Origin: Dasyornis broadbenti
Taxonomy: Eukaryota; Chordata; Aves; Passeriformes; Dasyornithidae
Reading direction: 5' to 3'
Assembly (NCBI GenBank): GCA_013397935.1
Contig: VZRN01000634.1
Location: 4,190,060-4,254,059 of the forward strand
Length of the DNA stretch: 64,000 nucleotides
Below are positions 48,159-61,100 of this stretch, in pieces; within the stretch, counting starts at the first letter, position 1; each line of letters opens with the position of its first letter. Below the pieces are notes generated by a model. The model was given only the letters and a program-made list of their open reading frames with translations, was not told the DNA's origin and did no database searches. The position numbers were made by a program, and so were the translations under genes.

Positions 48159-51100
48159 TTCCTCTGGGAGGTGCCTGCCGCTGCTGAAGGCTGGCACACC
48201 CGAAACACGCGGTGCATGGGATCCTTTGTGTGACCCCATTCCCGTGCTCTGCTTTAGAAAACTCCTCAGGCAGTCCTTTCCTGAAGCATCAAACAATAAA
48301 CGTTTGATAAAGCACCGGCTTGATGAGATAAAAAATGCTTTAGAGTCAAAATATTGTTGGGAAAATCCATGGGAAACCACCTCTAACAAGGATGATCAGA
48401 TTTAACAGAGGAGAGCACGGCAAAAGAAGTGCAAATATAGAAAGGATCCTGGCAAGAATCACCTGGAAAAACGGACAGAGGTGTCTGCTGTCTTAAGGAA
48501 AATCATTGAGATAAATGAGGTTCGGCTGTGTTCCAGATGAAGGGGAGAGAAGCTCAATTCCAGATACAAATTTGAAATGAACACAGAAAACATATTCCTT
48601 CTGGCAAGCCTTTAAAAGTCTTGTTACAAGGCCCGGTATAGGATAAGAGTTTAAAATATAAAACTGATACCTTTTCCCCTGTGCCTACATGGAATTAATA
48701 TTTAGAGAATTGCACACTATTTGAAAATCCTTTGCGCTCATGTCCATCAAGAAAATAAGATCTGAAAAGTTTCTATTGCATGATGCAATAAGGAACAGCA
48801 AAACTGGTTATTTTAGAATTTATTTGGGGGGGGGAAATGGCAAAGGTAGAAATGAGATTAACAAAACAGCCTAAATTCATCCGCAGATAATAGGATTGCA
48901 CCAGGGATGAATTTGTCCCCATGTGTTTCCCAAGCTTTTTATATCTGGAGCTTGATTTCAGATCAATAGGAGAAGATACAAAATGCCTGTGAGTTATAGG
49001 AATTTGCAATGCTGAATCAAATATATTTAGATGTTTAAAATTTATTTTGGGATGGTGTTCGTTCATTTACAAAACCCCAACCAAACAAGCTGATAAATGT
49101 CTAATCATTTGTTTCATGTTTACAACATTTGCTTTTTTCTCTGGTTGCATTAATGCAAAAATGAATTTGCAAACATTGCTAAAAGTAGTTCACAATTCCC
49201 CGTGGACTTGCTTGACCTCAGGAGGTTTTCTGCTTGTAATTTGGAGGCTTCAAAGTCATCCTCTTTTGAAGTGAAAGTGGGCATTTGGTTGTTTAGTTTA
49301 GGATGGGGGTTCTTTCATTTCATTTCATTAAATGTTGTCATCTAAGACTGATTGTTTACAGACTTTTTTTTTTTCCCCTTTTTCTTCTTCCTCTCCTAAA
49401 GATATTCAGGAACTTTATTCTGGGTTAATGGAACATATTTGTCTGATCTGCCAGGGCGCAGATCTTTAGCTGTGCTGGAGAAACGTGTGTTAACAGAAGG
49501 GATGGATTTGTTCTCATGTCACCTTTCCTTTCAAGCGCTGATATCCTCGGAGTGGTCGGAGCTGTTTGACAGGGTCTTAGAGGATTCCTTGCAGCAACTC
49601 CCTGATTAAATCCCTCCTGCCACCCCCAGGAATGGTTTGGAGAGGTTGTGAAGAGCCCAGCCAAGGGACAGGTGCTTTCCCTGTCAGAGGTGGAAAACAG
49701 AGACAAATATCCTCAAGTAGAACATTTCCTCCATCATTCACATGGTTTTTCCGGCTGCCTTCTGAGACTTTTAGGAAAAGTAATCACAGCCACTCTTTCA
49801 ACTGTTTTGAAAGCATCTGACCAGTATTTACATGTGAATACGACTGAAAAAACATTTTTTTCTCCCGAACTTCTCCCCTTGCCTACCTTCCTATGAGAAG
49901 TAGGCAGCTTTCAGGTGTGAAGTTCATGAATTACACAGAGCAATGTGGGTAAGCTCACCCCAGTCTGGCCCTCTGCTCAGGAGACCACGAGGTGCAGAAG
50001 TTCAAAGCTGTGTTTTGCTGGAGCTTCTTCTGTTCCATTCTCCTTTATGAGCTTAGTGTTTGCCCACTGAACAGAAGGGAGTGGTAAACAAGAGAGAAAA
50101 ATGAAAAAAGAAAAAAAGAATGACCTTTCCAAGGTGGAGATGCAGCACACGTGCTCAGAGCTTTTGAAGGTTATAGACATTGCTTCAGTAAAGCTGTAGG
50201 ATGTAATTGGCGCTTCCTTCACCCCATCACACAAGGTCTCTGTGCTGGCCAGATAAATTCCTCTTTACCTGAAGTGTTTGAGACATGTTTTTGTAACTGC
50301 AAAAGTCAGAAGTTGGAATACAAAAGGTATGGCCTGTAATTGTAGCTGCTTTCATGTTGATTTTTCGTAATACAATTTATCAGCAGTGAACTTGACAGCC
50401 CGTCATTTTCATTTGAAAAAGGATTTTTACATTTAAAGAATCAGTACAGTCACTGACACTGTAATGACTTAAAAGCAGCCATATTTCCTTAGGAAATTTG
50501 TCTAGAAAATAAGGCATTGATGTTTTAGATGCAGAGAAACAAATTAAATAAAATGTTCAGAGTTCTTCAGTTGTTGGTATTTCTGTCCTTGGGGAGAAAG
50601 CTGGAGAACTCTTGGCCAAGTGGCCAGTGAAAAGTCGTGCCACAGAATGAGTGTAAAAACCCAGTGCAGGGGAAGGTATATGAAGACACTTGTGTCCGCT
50701 TGATATTTAGAGATCAGAACTTTTTCTTGAGGAAATACAGTAATAAGATTTCTGTGAAATGATTCAGTGAGGTTTACTGCTGTCCTCTGAGCCATGGCCG
50801 CAAAGGACAGTGAAAAAGATGTCATTGCACACGATTCTTTAGTGAGCAGGATCTGCAAACGCCATGAAAATCCTTACTCAGCCTGGAGGCGCTGACATTT
50901 TCTACTGGCAGCTTCTAACAAGCATCCCACGAGAGCTGTGTGCAAGGATTCACTGCACAGGAGAGGAGGAAAGCAGCCCAGCTCTGCTGCTTCCTGCCTG
51001 TCCTGCAGCCTCGAGGCAGAGACACTCCCTCAGCAGAAGGAGTCCTGGCTCCTCTCGCCGCTGATTTAGCTGAGCGTGGAGAAGGCAGAAAGAAAATACC

Positions 51101-52238
51101 CCACAGCTCGGTGTGTGAGCAGAGGGAGGTTATATCTTACTGCGTGTTCAGGCTTTCAAATGTACTCCTTCCAAAGTGGGTGAGTGGTTTGGGATGTTCC
51201 ACCCCATCTAGGTACTCCCCTGGCTCTGAACACGTTGGATTCTTTCCACTCTTTTAGAATCCATTGCAATGCTCCCGTTGTCTTCTTGCAGCTCAGACGG
51301 AGGTCCTGGCTGGAAGGATGGGATGCTCTGCCTGAAAGGGCATAAAAAAACAGGCAAAGACAACTTTGCAGCTTCCTTTGATGATACTGTGTCATGTTTA
51401 ATCAGTGAAGACTGAACCAGTCACCTTGAGATTCTGAGAGCATTGTTCAATACCATTTAAAACATTGATTTTCTGTAACTATGAATCCTCTCAAGTAGTC
51501 ATTAGACAGGAAGCAAGTTACCCTGGGGGTGGGGGGGGGTTTAATATAGCTGATGTTCGAAAGAAAGAAATCTAGCCTGGAGGAGGCAAGCTGGAAACTG
51601 AGGAGCAGTTTGTCAGACCTGAAGCAAAGGTATCTCCCAGGACTGGCAGGGGTGATGGTGTTCAATTGATTCTCAGAAAGAGCTAGAACAACTTTCTGAC
51701 CTTACCTCACCTGACAGCAACACTTTTTAGATGACTGAAAATGGACAGAGCGGTTAAAGAAGAAGATCTTGGTAGCTATGAAGAAGAGCTAAAGCATAGA
51801 TCTGTTTTTGAGAGCCAGCATTAAGTCATGGATGTTTATTGCCAGCAGATGTTTCCGCAGCAGAATTAACATAAACTGTGTGCTGGTAGGTTTGAGCATT
51901 TCTGTCTCTGCAGACAGTGTTAAAATATTTCATATTACTACAGTATTGAAATGCAGTAAATGGAACCAGTTTATCAGTGTTTCTTATGTAACATTTGTCA
52001 TTGATATTTTTTTTTCTGTCCTGTTTATTCTCCTGTAAAATCTACAGACCTCAGTAAAGATGATGCATCATAATTGATTTCTGGATTGCTGCAAACGGCA
52101 TAAATTAACCTCAAGCAATGAATTTGCAAAAGTTTCCAAACACTTATTTCCCTTATCCAGCATGGCTCCGGTGGTTTTAAATTTGTCTTTGAGAAGATGC
52201 TTTTGTGCAGCATCTTTTGCTTTAGTGTGGCAGAACAT

Positions 52239-52277
52239 AAAAAAAAAAAAAAAAAAAAAAAATAAAAAAAAAAAAAA
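52239..52277. repeat. 39-base poly-A with one T
   Basis: The longest homopolymer of the window, interrupted only by a T at 52263. No AATAAA or ATTAAA lies in the 40 bases before it and no protein-like frame precedes it, so a processed pseudogene tail is possible but unsupported. Confidence 0.95.
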
Positions 52278-52684
52278 GATTACGAAATAATTTTAATTAC
52301 TTTAGTTAATTTAGACAACTTTAGTAATGCAAACGGGTTTCTGAGGTATACTGAGATATGACAGTGGACAAGCAAGTGTGGATGTTTTCTAATTGCCTCT
52401 CTCTGATTAAGAAGCTTGAAAAGGCACTTTATAAAAGCTGCTGTTGATGCAGGGTCTCTGCTTATTGTGTGCAACAACTGCTCTGGCACCAGTGGGAGAA
52501 GATGTTTATTTCAACACCACTTTGTCTGACAATGACCCTCTCCGTGTACCTGCTTGAGAACCTGCTAGAAAACTCTCTGCAAGTGACTACAACTGACCTC
52601 AGCAGGGACTAATTGCTTCATTAGGAGAAAAAAAATATAAATCAAGAGAGTACAAAAAAAAAAGGGTGAAAGAGTGCTGCAATT

Positions 52685-52720
52685 AAAATTGACAGCTTTT
52701 AAAAAATTGACAGCTTTTAA
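52685..52720. repeat. Perfect 18-bp direct duplication
   Basis: The unit AAAATTGACAGCTTTTAA occurs twice back to back without a mismatch, followed by further A residues. The perfect identity implies a recent slippage event. Confidence 0.95.
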
Positions 52721-54699
52721 AAAAAATTCTGTTGCAGTCTGATGGGGACTTTGGCAGTGGAAAAAACGGGGCAAGTTGAAAACCAGAAATAGTCTGTTTA
52801 GAAAATATTAGAATGAAAGGCACTGCCTGTGCTTTCCATCAAAATGAACAGCTTGGTGACAGTTGCATGATTTCATATAAACATTTCACTTTTGTCACGG
52901 CCTTAGTTTAAACAGACATATTACGAGAAAATTGTACCTCACTATAAGATGTCAATGTGATTTATTTTTCCCCTTGTCACAGTAGGCCTTTGGTTTTTAT
53001 TTACTTTGGACAGGGATCAATTTTTTTTTTTTTTCTTTCCCTTGTCTTTTTACCTACTTTGATATATCTCACCTTGGTTGCTGTTCTGGAGGTTTCTGTG
53101 CTGGAATTTCAAGTCCATACCTCATTTTGAGTAGCTGGAATGAATGGCCAGGCATTTTTCACTTGTAAATGTATCTTGGAGAGCACATGATTAATCCATC
53201 ATTAACTTTGATCAGCTGCTCTCACAGGTATGGGTATGCAGAAACCCAGAAGAGCCTTCACAAATCTCTCCGTGAAGCACAAGTTTATTTGTCTTTTCTT
53301 CTGGAATGCTTTTGAGGCAACCATAAAGCATGTCTTCTTGTTTTGAATAATGTCCATGGGGTTCAGGTGATAAAATCCATGTGTCTGGCATCTGGCTCAG
53401 TGTTTATTTTCTTGTGGTTATCCTCCTGTATGGGTGTATCCATGAATAACATCAGCACATATCCCCTCCTCTACAAAAGAAACCTTAATCTAATAGATAA
53501 AAAAAGAATTTGCCATGTATGATTCAAAAGTTCTTTGTATATTAACAAAAAATCAGAAAGCCACCAGTTGCTAATACTTTGAACTATTTAATATGAAATG
53601 AAATATTCACTGGAAATTAGATATATGCAGACAGGGTGAGCTTTCCATTTCTCCTGTGCTATTCCTGGTTATTTTTTTTCAGATGACCCACTGCTGTGTC
53701 CATGGCATTTCTGGGGCTGCTCAATTCACATGCTGTGCCTTGACACTCCGCTGGGTAATTCTGGTCTGACCATCAGTGCAGCCTAGGGTGAATCCAGGCC
53801 TCCAGACCGCAGAGCTTACACGGAAGGTGGATGTGGGGAGAATGTGGGGATCAACACACCCCAACCCTGCTTTCCCAACATATGACTACTTTTTGTCTGT
53901 TTGTGTCATAAAACTGGCCAAATGTTCCATAATTATATTAAATAATTCTTGTACGTCAGGGATTCTGTAGAAAAAAGCTCATTTCTGAGTAAACGTATGT
54001 ATCTTAAGGAGAAGTGGCAAAATCTGGCGTAGACAGGCAGTGAGGCTGGTACTCCTTGAAGATGCAAATAGTTTTATCCCAAATATTAATTAGAGGTACA
54101 ATTATTTGTTGTATTAAGGTAAACAATGCACATGGGTCTCTGTTCTGTTAAAATACAGATGTTTTAGCCACACCAACATCTTGATATGTCATCAGCTGTT
54201 CAACTCTTTCAAGTATAAAGGTAATTGAAGGTAATTAACAAACTTAAAGGCAGTCAATTCTACCTAAGACTGTTTTTAAAAAATGTGCATTTAGCAGTCA
54301 GCTGTACCTGCAGGAGAGTCCCAGAGCTGTATAACTATCTGACGACTCTTATCTGCCAATTGTTTCATTTTTTCATTATTATTTTAATCTGTTGCAAACA
54401 ATGCTACTGAGCTGTCACGCCCTATCTGCCATTGTGTGAGTCACTGGAAAAGCAAAGAGAATTGGTTTGGTTCTGCTTCGTTTCCCACAGGGTTTGAGTC
54501 CATTGCCAAGCAGTCTCTGAAATGTTGTGTGACATTAACAGGTTCATGTTGTGCTAAAGGCAGAGCTGAACAATCCATGGGTACCAAACGATGGACATGG
54601 GCACCCAGGCTTGGAATAGCCAAAATGTGAGGCTGTACCCTTCAGATCACCCACGAATATGGACAAGGCTGGGGGGAAAGCAGTCCCAGGGCTCTGACG

Positions 54700-54890
54700 T
54701 GGAAGGGGAGGCCCTGGCACTGGTGCCCAGAGCAGCTGGGGCTGCCCCTGGATCCCTGGCAGTGCCCAAGGCCAGGTTGGACAGGGCTTGGAGCAGCCTG
54801 GGGCAGTGGGAGGTGTCCCTGCCATGGCAGGGGTGGCACTGGATGGGCTTTAGGGTCCCTTCCAACCCAAACCGCTGTGATTCTCTGGTT
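54700..54890 (+). mobile_element. CR1: CR1 LINE 3'-end fragment
   Basis: A plus-strand CR1 tail. GAGGCCCTGGCAC leads to CCCAGAGCAGCTGGGGCTGC, then GCCCAAGGCCAGGTTGGACA, GGGCTTGGAGCAGCCTGG, the CCATGGCAGGGGTGG block and GGGTCCCTTCCAACCCAAAC, ending in TGTGATTCTCTGG, a degenerate octamer tail. It matches the minus-strand copy at 24308-24592 in reverse and belongs to the same broad subfamily. It is 5'-truncated with no coding remnant. The 5' edge is approximate. Confidence 0.93.
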
Positions 54891-55013
54891 TTGCTGGTGA
54901 TGCAAAAGGACTATAAACCAGTCCATGCCTTGACTGCCACTTTGGGGCCTCCTTGGAGCCAGGTCTGCACTGCAAAGAGTCCCTGCTGCAGCTTCATCCA
55001 TGCCCTGTGCCTG
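54891..55013. other. Unique spacer between CR1 and minisatellite
   Basis: A short moderately GC-rich spacer with no recognised feature. It joins the CR1 end to the first copy of the GCAGGGCGG word that borders the minisatellite. Confidence 0.5.
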
Positions 55014-55110
55014 CAGGGCGGGGTGCTCCAGCTGTGCTGGGTGCTCCAGCTGTGCCGGGTGCTCCAGCTGTGCCCGGGGCTGGCAGGGCGGGGTGCTCCA
55101 GCTGTGCCAG
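55014..55110. repeat. 18-bp GC-rich minisatellite
   Basis: Three adjacent units of GTGCTCCAGCTGTGCYGG start at 55023, 55041 and 55059. A fourth lies at 55093-55110 after a spacer. The word GCAGGGCGGGGTGCTCC occurs at both the first and fourth units, suggesting that a larger segment was duplicated. Each unit is a multiple of three, so the repeat reads as VLQLC-type hexapeptides in one frame, which is an artefact. Confidence 0.9.
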
Positions 55111-58100
55111 CAGCTGCCCCAGGCTCAGCCACGCTCAGCCAGTTGTGCCTCGCTCGGGCACTGCTCAGACCCTTCCCAGGGGCAGCGCAGCGCTGGCAGC
55201 ACGAAGCCCGTGGCCGCTGTGTGCCCGGCTGCCCGCAGAGCACGGGTGCTGCTCACAAATCACACCGCATTGCCAGCTCTACGTGTTCAGTGGAGAACCT
55301 GCCTGGGGCACAAAGTCTCCCGTTGCTCTTCCTGGGCTGCTTCAGTTTACACAGCGTCCTTAGTTCGAGGCTGTGCCTAAAACCACAATGCAGCCCTTGC
55401 TTCTAAACAAGCCAACACCTTCTTTCTTTTTTTTAACATTTCCTCTCTCAGATCTGACATTAGCACATTTTGCGGCTTCTTGGAATTAATATTTAAGTTT
55501 TAATGTTGTTAATAGATCAGCCTTTAATTTACCTGTGTTGCTAGAAGCAATTAATAATACCTTACTGATTCTCCATGAATAGCATAAAATATTGATGTAA
55601 GAGCAGAAGGACTATTTATACTCCTGGAATTATATCCCCTCATTTCACTTGTCTATAACAGACAACTTTAATAAGACTCTTGGAGGAGACTTATGTTGGC
55701 TTCTCATATATTCTCAGCCATACCTACACAGTATTTGCTTTTATTCTGGAGTGTTTTACATTAGCTGCTTGATATGTTTTAGTCAAAGAAGATACCTTGG
55801 GTTTACAAGGAGGAAATGAGTAATATTCTTTTCTCGCTGTTCTGTAGCAGGTGACACGGGACGATCCTAACCTGCCTCCTGTCCTAAACATCAACAGGCA
55901 GACAGCGAAGCAGGACAACTGCCTGGCTTTCAGTTCAGTGGCCAAGCTAAAAATTCTGCAGGAGAAATGGTTCTAAGCATTTTTTGGAACAGATTTTTTT
56001 TGGGGATGGGGGGAATGTGGAATTTGCCAAAAACTATAAGTCTGGAGATTAAATAAAAGCTTTTTTTCCAAAGGATAAGGCCTGTTTCTGTCAAAGCTTT
56101 GCAGGTAAAGACGAATTGAGAATGTGGAAAGGTGGGGTACCCATTCTGCCAGCACTGCTGTTGAATAATAAATGCCCATTTGACAAGCAATGCTCACAGA
56201 TCATCCTGCAGAACAGAATGTGACTCTGCTATGAATATTACTCGGGAAAGGAGAAGACAGATCACCCCATCATGCTGAATAAGTCATCAGAGAGGGCAGA
56301 GGGAAAGGATTACATCCTGAAGGTTTGTCCCTTTTGTTCCATGGCAATGAGAAAAATCGTTTGTGTGATTCTGAGCTTGGAATGCCCTGAGAGCCTGTGC
56401 TTCTGTTCCACAGGTACTTGTCACAAATTCTGTTTTCTTCAAATCTCCTTTTCAAGTAGATTTGCTATTAATAGCTTTTCGTACATATGTGTACATTTAT
56501 TTCCCCCCTCCCCTGTCTAAATTACAACTGCAGTCACAACCCAGTGTTATTCTGCACGAAGATTATTTCAGATACGAGCCCAGTTTTACGCCTGGAGCTC
56601 AGCTAAGAGTGGGGAGCTGAGAAGACACACTTGAGTCATAAGGAGGAAACAAGGCCCTGTTATTAAACCTATTATTGCAGTGTCTGTTTGCTGAAATACT
56701 GAAGCATAATTATGTCTCACAAACATCAGTGAACCGGTGACAACTGTTCAAACACTTCATTATGGTCCTCAAAATATTACTGTATTATGAAATTAGTTAA
56801 AATAAAAATATCCAAAGGAGTAAGAAATAGGACTAAGGAAGGGTCCCATTTCATATTCTCTCACGCCAGTCTCGAATAAGAACTCTGGAAAGCCAAAAGT
56901 ACACTTTGAACTTTATTGCAAGTTTCCAGAATCTCAGTGGCAGGGGTCTGTGAGAAAGGGTGGGCAGTGAGGGTGGAACCAACCTGAGCCTTGTGCTTGC
57001 CTCTTCTACAGCTTCTCTTGGGAACAATTTTGCGTGTGACATTGGAAAATGAATTATTCTCCATGTCCCTCAGTCCTCTGGGTGGGAATGCGGTTTAGAG
57101 AGTTTTTGTGTCTCACAGAGAAGTTAAATTACAAATGACTGTGAGGTGCTCAGATTCTCCAGTAAATGTGTGTGAAGTGTGAAATACACCCAGGCAGGGA
57201 TAGTTAATGCTATTTTAATAATATTAAACCAGGAACTTTCACTATCAAAGCAGGCTGAAACTGCATATAATAATGGTACTGATGTGTCATTGATTGCTGC
57301 TGGTTTAATTATCTACTGCTTTACATTGCCAACTTAAAATAGTTGAATTTTGCCAGAAAAACGGTTCTACTGAATTATGGGAGGCTGAGTTACTTATGAT
57401 TTTTGTAAACATTAAAAGGAAAGGTTTTTTTGCTTTTTGAGCTTAAGGACAATGGAAAAGAACACCATTTTTTAATAGATATATATAAAATATTGTGACA
57501 TTTTAAGCAATAGATGAAGGTTTCTCAATAAAGCTTTTCTGAGGAGCTCCAGGGATCCAGGAATTACATGTTATCTTATTGAATGGTGCAAGTCTTACAT
57601 GCATTGTTCAAAATAGAATTTCCTTCCTCTACCTCCCCCAGGAGCAGATGGTTTCAGTGTTTTCTTTCTTTGTTTTCTTGTGGATTTATGATTATTTCAC
57701 TCGGTTGCCAAGACTTGTGTGAAGATTGGAACTTGACCTTTTCTTTTAATCAGGCTTTTTTGTTGTTTAAAAGGCAAGAACATACCAAACTAGATGTGAC
57801 CTCAGAAAAATATTCCTTTTTAACAGAGAATTATGGAGTTTATTCTCCTATGATTTCTACAAACCAAAAATTGCGTGCCAGAGTGACCAGCTCCCAGCAT
57901 CCATGGACTTAAATCAGGAAGCTGAGCAGCAGTGGGAGGAGGGCCTGCAGAAGAAGCTGTGAAAGTGTAAATGGCAGAGAGAAGTGCAATTCCCTTGGCA
58001 GGTGATCTCCATATCTCACCCGATAGCTTTGATTTTTTCGCTCCATATTTCATGGGGTTCATAGGACAAGGGCCTGTGAACAGCAAAACTCCAAAAGCGG

Positions 58101-61100
58101 GAGTGCAGGGTGGCACGAGCAGGCCCCAGAGATGTGGGGGCTTATCCCTGGCACTCAAACTTGATTTATTTTCTGCTGTCAGTGTGGCAAATCCGCTCCT
58201 GTGCAGCGCTGTTTGATCAGCGTCGGAGCAGGGCGGAGGGGTCGGGGATGATCCATGCTGAGGGCACCTTGGGTGGGTTTGAAACGCGGAGAGCAAGGCT
58301 TGGGATCCCCTTGTCCTCACAAACTCACCCAAGAGAGCTCGGTGCAACATTTGGAAAGCATCACAAACATTGCTGTGGGAAACAAGGCCTGCTGTGGGAA
58401 AAATTGCTGCACTCTGACACCCATTTGGTCTTTTCCTTCCGACGCACGTGGCGAACTTGTGCCGCTCTAAAATTCCCCATAAAATATTATAGGTGATACT
58501 TGAGTCAAGTGTCAGGGGGGACTTGGTGGTTCGAAACCCCGGTAAATTAATTCACCTTCTCATCCCTTTTGGGCAGAAATGCAAGAAGTGATATTTAAGT
58601 AGATTTGAAAATAGCAGCAGTATTTTTCTTCCTATTATTGCCTTCCACTGCGTGTCAGATGTGATAAAGAGAGAAACATGGTGTCTGTTTGGGAGTGTGG
58701 CGAGAGCTCTGAACAAATCCAGATAAATTCCGAGCTGACAAGGAAGATAGACAAGTGTCAAACCCTAATACACATTAGACCAGCAGGCAAATGTCATCTT
58801 CTACTCATTTCCACATCACAGGCTTTGCTCTGTGCTCAGTTATTAGGAAAACAGCAGGTATATTTTGGGGGGTTTTGACAGAAAAGTTTAGAACAGATGG
58901 ATGGATTAAATTTGTCAAGTGAAATATTCCCGTTTTAATTTGCTGCTATTCAGCCTCGGAGAAGGGCAAGGTGAATTTATTTTGATTTTTCTATGAGGAA
59001 GAAAATTCAAGGCTAAGACAAAGGTTATTTAATTAGCTGCATAATTCTTAGCAATAAAATAAATGCTAAACAAGATAGCACCAAAAAGGTGCTATGTCTT
59101 GAGAACAATCCAAACGAAAAATTCCCAATTTTTAAGGTTTGAGAATATAAAACGGCATCTTTTGAAAGTAACATGGTTACTTTATAGCCTAGTTAGGAAG
59201 GGAAAACCCTAACATTTATAAAATAAATAAAAATGCTTCAAGAAATAGTGTATTTATGGTCACAAAGCAGTGTCAATTTCAACACAGGAATATTTTAATT
59301 GTGTTCAGACTGATTTTTCCAGAGCAGCCATAGATTCTGTCAGGTCACTTTTCCACAAACCTCAATGATGGTTTCCAATTTTCAGCTGGCTTCAGTTAAA
59401 ATTTGTGCATGTCCAAAGCATTAAAAAAAAAAAAAAAAAAAATTAGTTTTTGAAAGCTGGCGAAACAAAGCTTTGTAACAAAATTTTGGTGTCTATTCTA
59501 GCTTTATGAGGCAGCTTTGTAATGAAACATGCAAATCACACAAAAGTATTCTGTGTTCTTTTTGGAAAATATTTCTCATTTCTTGGAAAAACTGGCTAAG
59601 CTTTCAGTCAACAATATGAGTGTTTTCTATCAAATTCAGTTTCTCATTGAAACAGGGAGAGATTTTCACACTGATGTGGTCACAATTGCACGCTCAGGTT
59701 CCAAGGAGATGTTTTCTTGAATCTGTGTGTTTTGCAGCATTCAACTGTTTTCTGTGATTGTTTAAAGCAATTTGTAAACTCCCACCAAAACAGGGTGGTT
59801 GCGCTTTGCTGACCTATTGGCAAAACAGAGTGTGCTTTGCATTTTGCAGGATTGCACACATGAAGCTTTTAAAAAAGACTCTGGCTTCGTTTTGAGTGGG
59901 AAATGGCTTTTTTTCATTAGTCCTCACTTATGTAACCTGTGTAATGTAAAATGGATTTCACGAGCAAAATGAAATAAATTAAAGAGAGCAGCTCAGAATT
60001 TTATTAGTTCATATACGGTGTGAACAGCATTTGCCTGATAAATCCTCAGTGTAGATTGAATGTTTGTTTCTTTATGGATTACCATGTAGTTTAGATAGCC
60101 ATATAACTTAAATTAAATTTCATGACCCTGTCATCTGTATTCACAAAGAAGAAGGTCTGCAAGCCAGACTAAGAGTAGCAGGCCAGAGTATTTTATGCTA
60201 GGACTGACAAAGAAACCTCTTAACAGAGCTGCTCTTGCAGAGCACATCCAGAGAGTGCTCCGAGATTTCCCCAAGGTTATCCCTGTTTACAGGCATCGGA
60301 GAACAATGCAGCCTTTAAAAAAATGCACCTATGATTACTTTTATTGCAAAATTAAAGATGATGAATTTGAAAGAGAAGAATTAAGCGTGTTATGGGTTAT
60401 AGCAGATCCCCTCGTTTCCCTTGAGCCATTAGGAGGGTGCAGAGAAGCATTCAGTTAAATTAAAGCCTAGTAAAAGTCGTAAAGTACTGAACTTTCCATG
60501 ACTTATTGGAAACCTTTCATTGAGGAAAACACCATAACTGTATAGGTAAAATAGATCTGGGAAAGCAAATTAGGTGATTACTTGTGAAACAAAAGCCTGT
60601 GTGAAGCTCTCTTATCCGTTTCTTCCTGCGGATTTGAATTTATTTAGCATCGTGTCCTGTATTCTTCTCTAATCTCCCTTTGCCACTCCCTGTGCTGTCA
60701 CTGTGCTCCTTATGGATGCACCTGCACCCTGCACAAGAACTGTAGATGCCTTTGGATCTCAGGAACAGCTGCACCGATGTGAAGGGCAGGGAGACAAACT
60801 GGGCCAGTTTGGGGTGGCACTGAGCGTGGCTCTGCTCATGGCCAAGGCTTGGCAGAGTATTGCCACGAAGGCCACGCTGTCCTTAACCTCAAATGTACGA
60901 AGAGGAGAGTTTGAAGGAGGCATTAAGGAATTTCTGCTGCCATGAACGTGTCTGGATTCAGGATAGCTCCAGGCTGCTCTGTGCTCTTACCCACCCACAT
61001 TTGTTGCTGAACATCTCAGTGAGCTGGAACTGCAGGGGGAACAACCAGTCAGATTTGTTTGGGCTGATCAGGGCTGAGGGAAAAAGGGTGTGAGGAAAAG

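Larger units (their letters stand above)
42804..54699. other. Gene-free unique DNA
   Basis: About 12 kb with no supportable gene. The plus-strand frame at 43299-43718 ends near an AATAAA (about 43683) but encodes nothing recognisable. A short GT-rich microsatellite lies at 48131-48158, a run of G at about 51522-51538, the long poly-A at 52239-52277 and T-runs near 53020. Two short tandem duplications are listed separately. Confidence 0.55.

Noticed and set aside
52080..52277. Possible processed pseudogene ending in the long poly-A
   Set aside because: No polyadenylation hexamer in the right place, no protein-like frame upstream and no visible target duplication.
54591..55406. 271-codon plus-strand open frame, the longest in the window
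   Set aside because: It runs through a CR1 fragment and an 18-bp minisatellite whose unit length is a multiple of three; the long frame follows from composition and repeat periodicity.
57820..58350. 176-codon minus-strand open frame
   Set aside because: Ser/Pro/Thr-rich with no motif; overlapping plus-strand frames are equally open.
58528..58538. GGTTCGAAACC, a perfect tRNA B-box-like string
   Set aside because: The flanking bases do not pair as a T-stem and no A-box or acceptor stem is present at the required distance.
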